From Ipomoea triloba (Eukaryota; Streptophyta; Magnoliopsida; Solanales; Convolvulaceae), in contig NC_044930.1 of assembly GCF_003576645.1 (NCBI RefSeq), forward strand, positions 23,392,229-23,456,228: a DNA stretch of 64,000 nucleotides. The letters are read 5' to 3'. The notes beneath the pieces were generated by a model. The model was not told the origin of the DNA and did not search any database. It saw only the letters and a list, made by a program, of their open reading frames with translations. Positions 58,650 to 64,000 of this stretch are shown in pieces. Every line of letters begins with the position of its first letter. Position 1 is the stretch's first letter. A program made the position numbers and the translations under genes.

Positions 58650-59294
58650 TTAAAGCATGTGCTCCATCTCAACTAAAAGCCTAAGCTGATAGTTGGACTG
58701 CACATACTATATTTATGCTCACACGCCCCCTCAACGTGTGCGGTGGATTCCAAGCGCAACACGTGGAAGTCTCTTTTTGAGGGTGACGCGGAGATTCAAA
58801 CTCATGACCTTTTGCATGGCTCTGATACAAAATTAAAGCGTGCTCCATCTCAACTAAAAACCTAAGCTGATAGTTGGACTGCACATACTATATTTATGCT
58901 CACAAATTAAAGCATGTGCTCCATCTCACTGTGAGCATAAATATAGTATGTGCAGTCCAACTATCAGCTTAGGCTTTTAGTTGAGATGGAGCACATGCTT
59001 TAATTTGGTATCAGAGCCATGCAAAAGGTCATGAGTTCAAATCTCCGCATCACCCAAAAAGCACGTTGAGGGGGCGTGTGAGCATAAATATAGTATGTGC
59101 AGTCCAACTATCAGTTTAGACTTTTAGTTGCGTAGCACATGATTTAATTTGGTATCAGAGCCACCCCAATGGTCCACGTGTTGCTTGGAGCCCATCAAAG
59201 TCAATCGGCCCGCACACGTGAGGAGGCGTGTGAGCATAAATGTGCAGTCCAATTATCAGCTTAGACTTTTAGTTGGATGGAGCACATGATTTAA
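58650..59294. mobile_element. Cluster of TRIM elements: five near-complete LTRs, head to head
   Basis: The 74-bp LTR (TGTGAGCATAAATATAGTAT ... GCACATGCTTTAA) occurs minus at 58650-58723 and 58833-58904, and plus at 58930-59003, 59077-59147 and 59229-59294. A partial minus copy lies at 58906-58929. After plus LTRs comes TGGTATCAGAGCC, the Met-tRNA PBS, and before the next LTR a polypurine GAGGGGGCG. Internal parts are only 70-110 bp and non-coding. Tiny LTRs with PBS and PPT but no genes define TRIMs; three plus LTRs in series share their internal LTRs, as produced by recombination. Confidence 0.9.
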
Positions 59295-60060
59295 TTTGGG
59301 GCACATTGAAATGGGTTCTGAATTCAATTCACTTATAATCACTTTGTCAATTTTTCCTATTGTTTTTTTCCTTTGTTTTACGGTTGTGTCGGTTAGCTGT
59401 CCGACTACCCAGTGACCGTAAAACCAACACCTCCGGTTGGTCGAAGCTAAATGAGAAATAATCCAAAATATATAAATAACAAGGATGCCCTTAGCCGGCT
59501 AAAACACCACATGTCCACATTGCTCTTATCACTTTAAATCTAACTGATTACTTAACCTAATCAAAGAAGTGATTAATCCAAACACAAATTTGGGTCTAAG
59601 ACCAACATCATTATTATTACGAACGGTTAAACATCCCGTATAAATTATCTTGTTAACATTAATAATATTAGAATTAATCACCATTTTCGCCCCTCAGTTA
59701 TTTTCAAATTGTCAACGTAGTTCCTAACTTTCAATTTCAACCAATTTGATCCTCGAATTGTTTAAAATTTCGTCAATTAAACCCTTTCAGGAACTAAAAT
59801 GGCGATTTTCACATTTTAAAATTTCATCACTTTGGTTCCTGCTAGAAGGATTTAATTGATAAGATTTTAAACAATTCGATGATCAAATTAGTTGAAATTG
59901 AAAATTATGAACTATATTAATAGTTATTAAGAAACAATTGAGTGACAAAAATAGTGATTTTCTCATAATAGTATTATATTCATTTATCACACTAAAATAT
60001 AAATTAAACTTCTTCAATGATGTTGGGTTTCAACAGTTAATTAGTAATAAATTAAATAAA
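59295..60060. other. Gene-free stretch with weak inverted repeat
   Basis: Phrases near 59690-59800 (CAATTTGATCCTCGAATTGT) recur inverted near 59860-59900, suggesting an old MITE. No gene is recognised. Confidence 0.45.
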
Positions 60061-61403
<1,343 letters not shown>

Positions 61404-64000
61404 TCTATATAATAGCAAAATGTTTTTGCCAATCATTAGTTCCCGCCCATTTAGTACGACGTCGTTTTGCATAGCATATGAATGTGTGTTTTTGGAGACT
61501 GCAGCGGTGTAGCATGTCTTGCATAGCATATGAATGTGTGTTTTTGGAGACTGCAGCGGTGTAAATGCTACGTAGCCCTTTTGTTTTTGCATTTAAAGAT
61601 AACATCATTTTCTAAGTAGTTAATATGCCTCTTCAGTTTTACAGTATCTGATTTCAATTAAAAGTAATCATATGACTAAACCAATATAATGAATGCAGAA
61701 TACACATAGTCCCTGAATTAATTTAAGCCCACAAAACTGTTCAATATCCCAAGGATATTAATTACGAATAGTAATGATTCTATTTTGAATCTGAATGAAA
61801 ATTAGAGTATAAATAGTACATTAATATGAGAGGGATTCATCACAAACTACATATTCTGAAAGAGGAACTCTGCAAAAATAATTTCGAAATGCCCTCTCAA
61901 TATGTTCTTGCTTCTCAGGTTAGCCCTATTCACACCCGTAGAGCAATACGAGTGCGGTTGGTGCGAAGTTATGAAGTACATGCATTACGTGGACAAGCGA
62001 TTAGTAAGAGCAAAGAATGTCTCTTCCACGATGAGGAGGTAAGTTTAATGTTGTAAGTATGTTTTATGAATGTAGTTACTGGATTTTTAAAAGCTTTTTT
62101 TTACTAATTATATATTATGAGTTATTATATAGGGTACATACATACATGGTACTATTTCCAGAGAAGATGTTGTCAAGTATCGTAGTGTTTTTGTTGAGGG
62201 GAGAGTTTATTCTATCAAGAACTTTTTAGTAGTGACAAACTACTATACATACAAGACATCTACTCACAAATATCTAATAAAGTTCAATTATTCTACCACT
62301 GTCAAAGAATGTAAGACCAGGAAATTTCCTAATTTCATGTTTCGACTCAAGTCTTTTCAATCACTGATGGATTCAACTACTCTAAATGATAAGGAATTAT
62401 TTGGTATATATATTTTTCATGTTATACTGTCAATTCATTTTATTTATTTAAAAAAACATGTCTCAAAATAATGATTTTCCTTTCTACCTATTATCTGTAA
62501 AGACATCATGGGCAGAGTTGTGGAGATACATTCTCCAGTTGAAAAGTTAATTGCTGGGAAACCATCAAGGCTGATGGATTTTTTAATTCAGGACAGTGAG
62601 TAAGTACTTGGTTATTATTGTTATTATAAGTACCAAAAACTAAGATATGAACTAATACTTATCTGTACACCAGGGAGAGACAGCTGAAGTGCACCATCTA
62701 GGATGATCACGTTGATGCCATGCTACCATATTTTAATTCAACATAACCAGAGCCCGTGATTGTTTTGATCCAGCTTTGTCGAGCCAAGACTGTGAATGGT
62801 AAATCTGTAAACAAACCACTCAGTATTTTTGAAATATTTAGCATTTATAATCTATATCTCCGATTTTGCTTAATTTTTATTTTTTTAATTAAAGGTGAGG
62901 TCAGAATTACTAGCTCCTATGATGCAACGAAATTGTGGTTTAATCACTATTGCCCCGAGTTTACAGAATTTAAGCCAAGTATGTATTCCAGTTGTTTATA
63001 CTGTTAAGAACAATGTATTTATTTCATGTATTTTTCAAACACATAACAATATACTATCATTAACAGGTTAACCAAGGAAAACACTCCTATGAAGAGTATT
63101 AGTACTAATTCTATGGTTTCTCAAACCATTGATCTAAGAAATTTTATATCTGGATCTGTTGTGATTACAACAATTTCAGATTTGTATCAGCAAACAGAGG
63201 TTAATCTCATAACCTTTTAATATTGTTTACTTTTTAAATGCAGTTATATGCATGTATCAAGAACAAATACTAACCTGCTAATTCTTTTATAACTTAAAAC
63301 CTTTTTGGCACCTTGCAATCTTTTGGCAGAGTGGAGATTTTTATGTTCCTGCAATGATCACTGGAATTGAAAGCAGTGGAGAATGGTACTATATTTCATG
63401 TAAAACAACAGGATGTAATAAAAAACTGAAATTTGAAAATGGACTACTTTACTGTGAAAAGTGTGATCGCAAATGGCAAAATGGTACAGTAAGATATAAG
63501 TTGGTTGTTAGGGTTGCAGATGCAGGTAGTGACGCTCCCTTCCTACTGTGGGATAGGGAGTGTTCTGAACTACTTGGCATGACAGCAGATAGTTTGTACT
63601 CAAGATCTGTCAAGGTAAATAGCAAACATATTTGTATTCATTTTTAATGTTTTCCAAATGTTTAGTGTATTTGTAACTTTGCTTTTTTGGTTATACCATT
63701 AGGAGGTTGTCGATGTTCCTACTGAACTGGAGTCTTTGATTGGTAAAGCAATGGTTTTCAAGGTTAACATAAAAAAGGATTATAAACAGAATTATGGATC
63801 AGCTTTTGGTGTGATGAAGATTTTAAATGATGAAAATATAGTGGCTGCTTATTGTTCTTCATTTGGTGTCGATCAAGAAAAGGACCTTATTTCAAAAATG
63901 CTTGAAGACTATGGGAATGAATATTCAGAAGATGTAAGAATAACCTAAATCTACTTCAAACTTATCAGAATTTGGTTTTTTTTAAAAACTAATTTAGTTT
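61404..64000 (+). mobile_element. Possible left part of a Helitron that encodes an RPA1-like protein
   Basis: TCTATATAATAGCAAAATG at 61404 resembles a Helitron 5' end (though preceded by C rather than A), and an RPA1-like pseudogene starts 485 bp downstream. Plant autonomous Helitrons often encode such proteins. Rep/helicase and a CTRR end, if present, would be right of the window. A 52-bp-period duplication (TTGCATAGCATATGAATGTG) lies at 61469-61562. Confidence 0.35.
61889..63933 (+). pseudogene. RPA1-like (DUF223/OB-fold) gene, multi-exon, inactivated, runs toward the right edge
   Basis: Eight exon-like segments with GT-AG junctions are seen: 61889-62038, 62133-62403, 62503-62599, 62674-62798, 62895-62978, 63067-63199, 63330-63614 and 63703-63933 (donor GTAAGA follows, so it probably continues). 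The translation is a replication protein A large-subunit homologue, which binds single-stranded DNA through OB folds. An N-terminal DUF223-type OB fold comes first (exons 1-2), then DBD-B-like sequence (FDIMGRVVEI, AKTVNGEVRI). The DBD-C zinc ribbon follows (exon 7), with Cys pairs in SCKTTGCNKKL and YCEKCDRKW. In-frame stops lie at 62699-62701 (TAG, where the family has Trp in the CTIWDDH-type motif) and 62744-62746 (TAA). The exon 5-6 junction is out of phase by one base. These lesions make it a pseudogene. Whether it is a host paralogue or Helitron cargo is open. Confidence 0.82.

Overview
This is a window of nuclear DNA from a flowering plant. The evidence is spliced genes with GT-AG introns, a sphingolipid desaturase and an NDR1/HIN1-like gene of plant type, a chloroplast-derived insert, and dense plant-type transposons. 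The style of the repeats suggests a eudicot, possibly an asterid such as Convolvulaceae, but that is a guess. The DNA is AT-rich and most of it is transposon debris. I can defend three host genes as apparently intact: an unrecognised two-exon gene (7246-8369, minus), a sphingolipid delta-8 desaturase (25153-26496, plus) and an NHL/LEA-2 membrane protein (32284-33108, minus).

Layout. 1-405 is a chloroplast insert from the trnI-GAU/trnA-UGC spacer. 0.4-7.1 kb holds a SINE and a cluster of related elements flanked by TA/TG microsatellites, each carrying its own GTGCA-type minisatellite; one of them was later hit by a hAT element. 7.1-8.5 kb is the unrecognised gene. 10-12.7 kb is a dead hAT transposase. 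14.1-15.2 kb is a Mutator-like element carrying a piece of a PPR gene. 18.5-19.3 kb is a 5'-truncated LINE. 20.7-24.7 kb holds foldback elements and MITEs. 25.1-26.5 kb is the desaturase. 27.6-31.8 kb holds a hairpin MITE and duplicated DNA that includes a relic of the NHL gene tail. 32.3-33.1 kb is the NHL gene.

35.7-37.3 kb has another Mutator-like element and a retrocopy. 38.6-47 kb is a Helitron cluster, inside which the assembly looks wrong: six exact 42-bp tandem duplications and a 1.54-kb duplication joined at an N. 48.3-49.7 kb is a foldback element with a hAT inside it. 50.3-53.2 kb holds a solo LTR nested in a microsatellite-flanked element, then an inverted minisatellite. 53.4-54.4 kb is a MITE split by a retrocopy. 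57.9-59.3 kb is a Copia gag cut off by a cluster of miniature LTR elements (TRIMs). 61.9-64.0 kb is an RPA1-like pseudogene that may belong to an autonomous Helitron running off the right edge.

The three genes do not form a pathway. The most interesting signals are the microsatellite-flanked element family, the unknown gene with its duplicated Cys/Tyr-rich domain, the gene-carrying Mutator-like and Helitron elements, and the assembly artefact.
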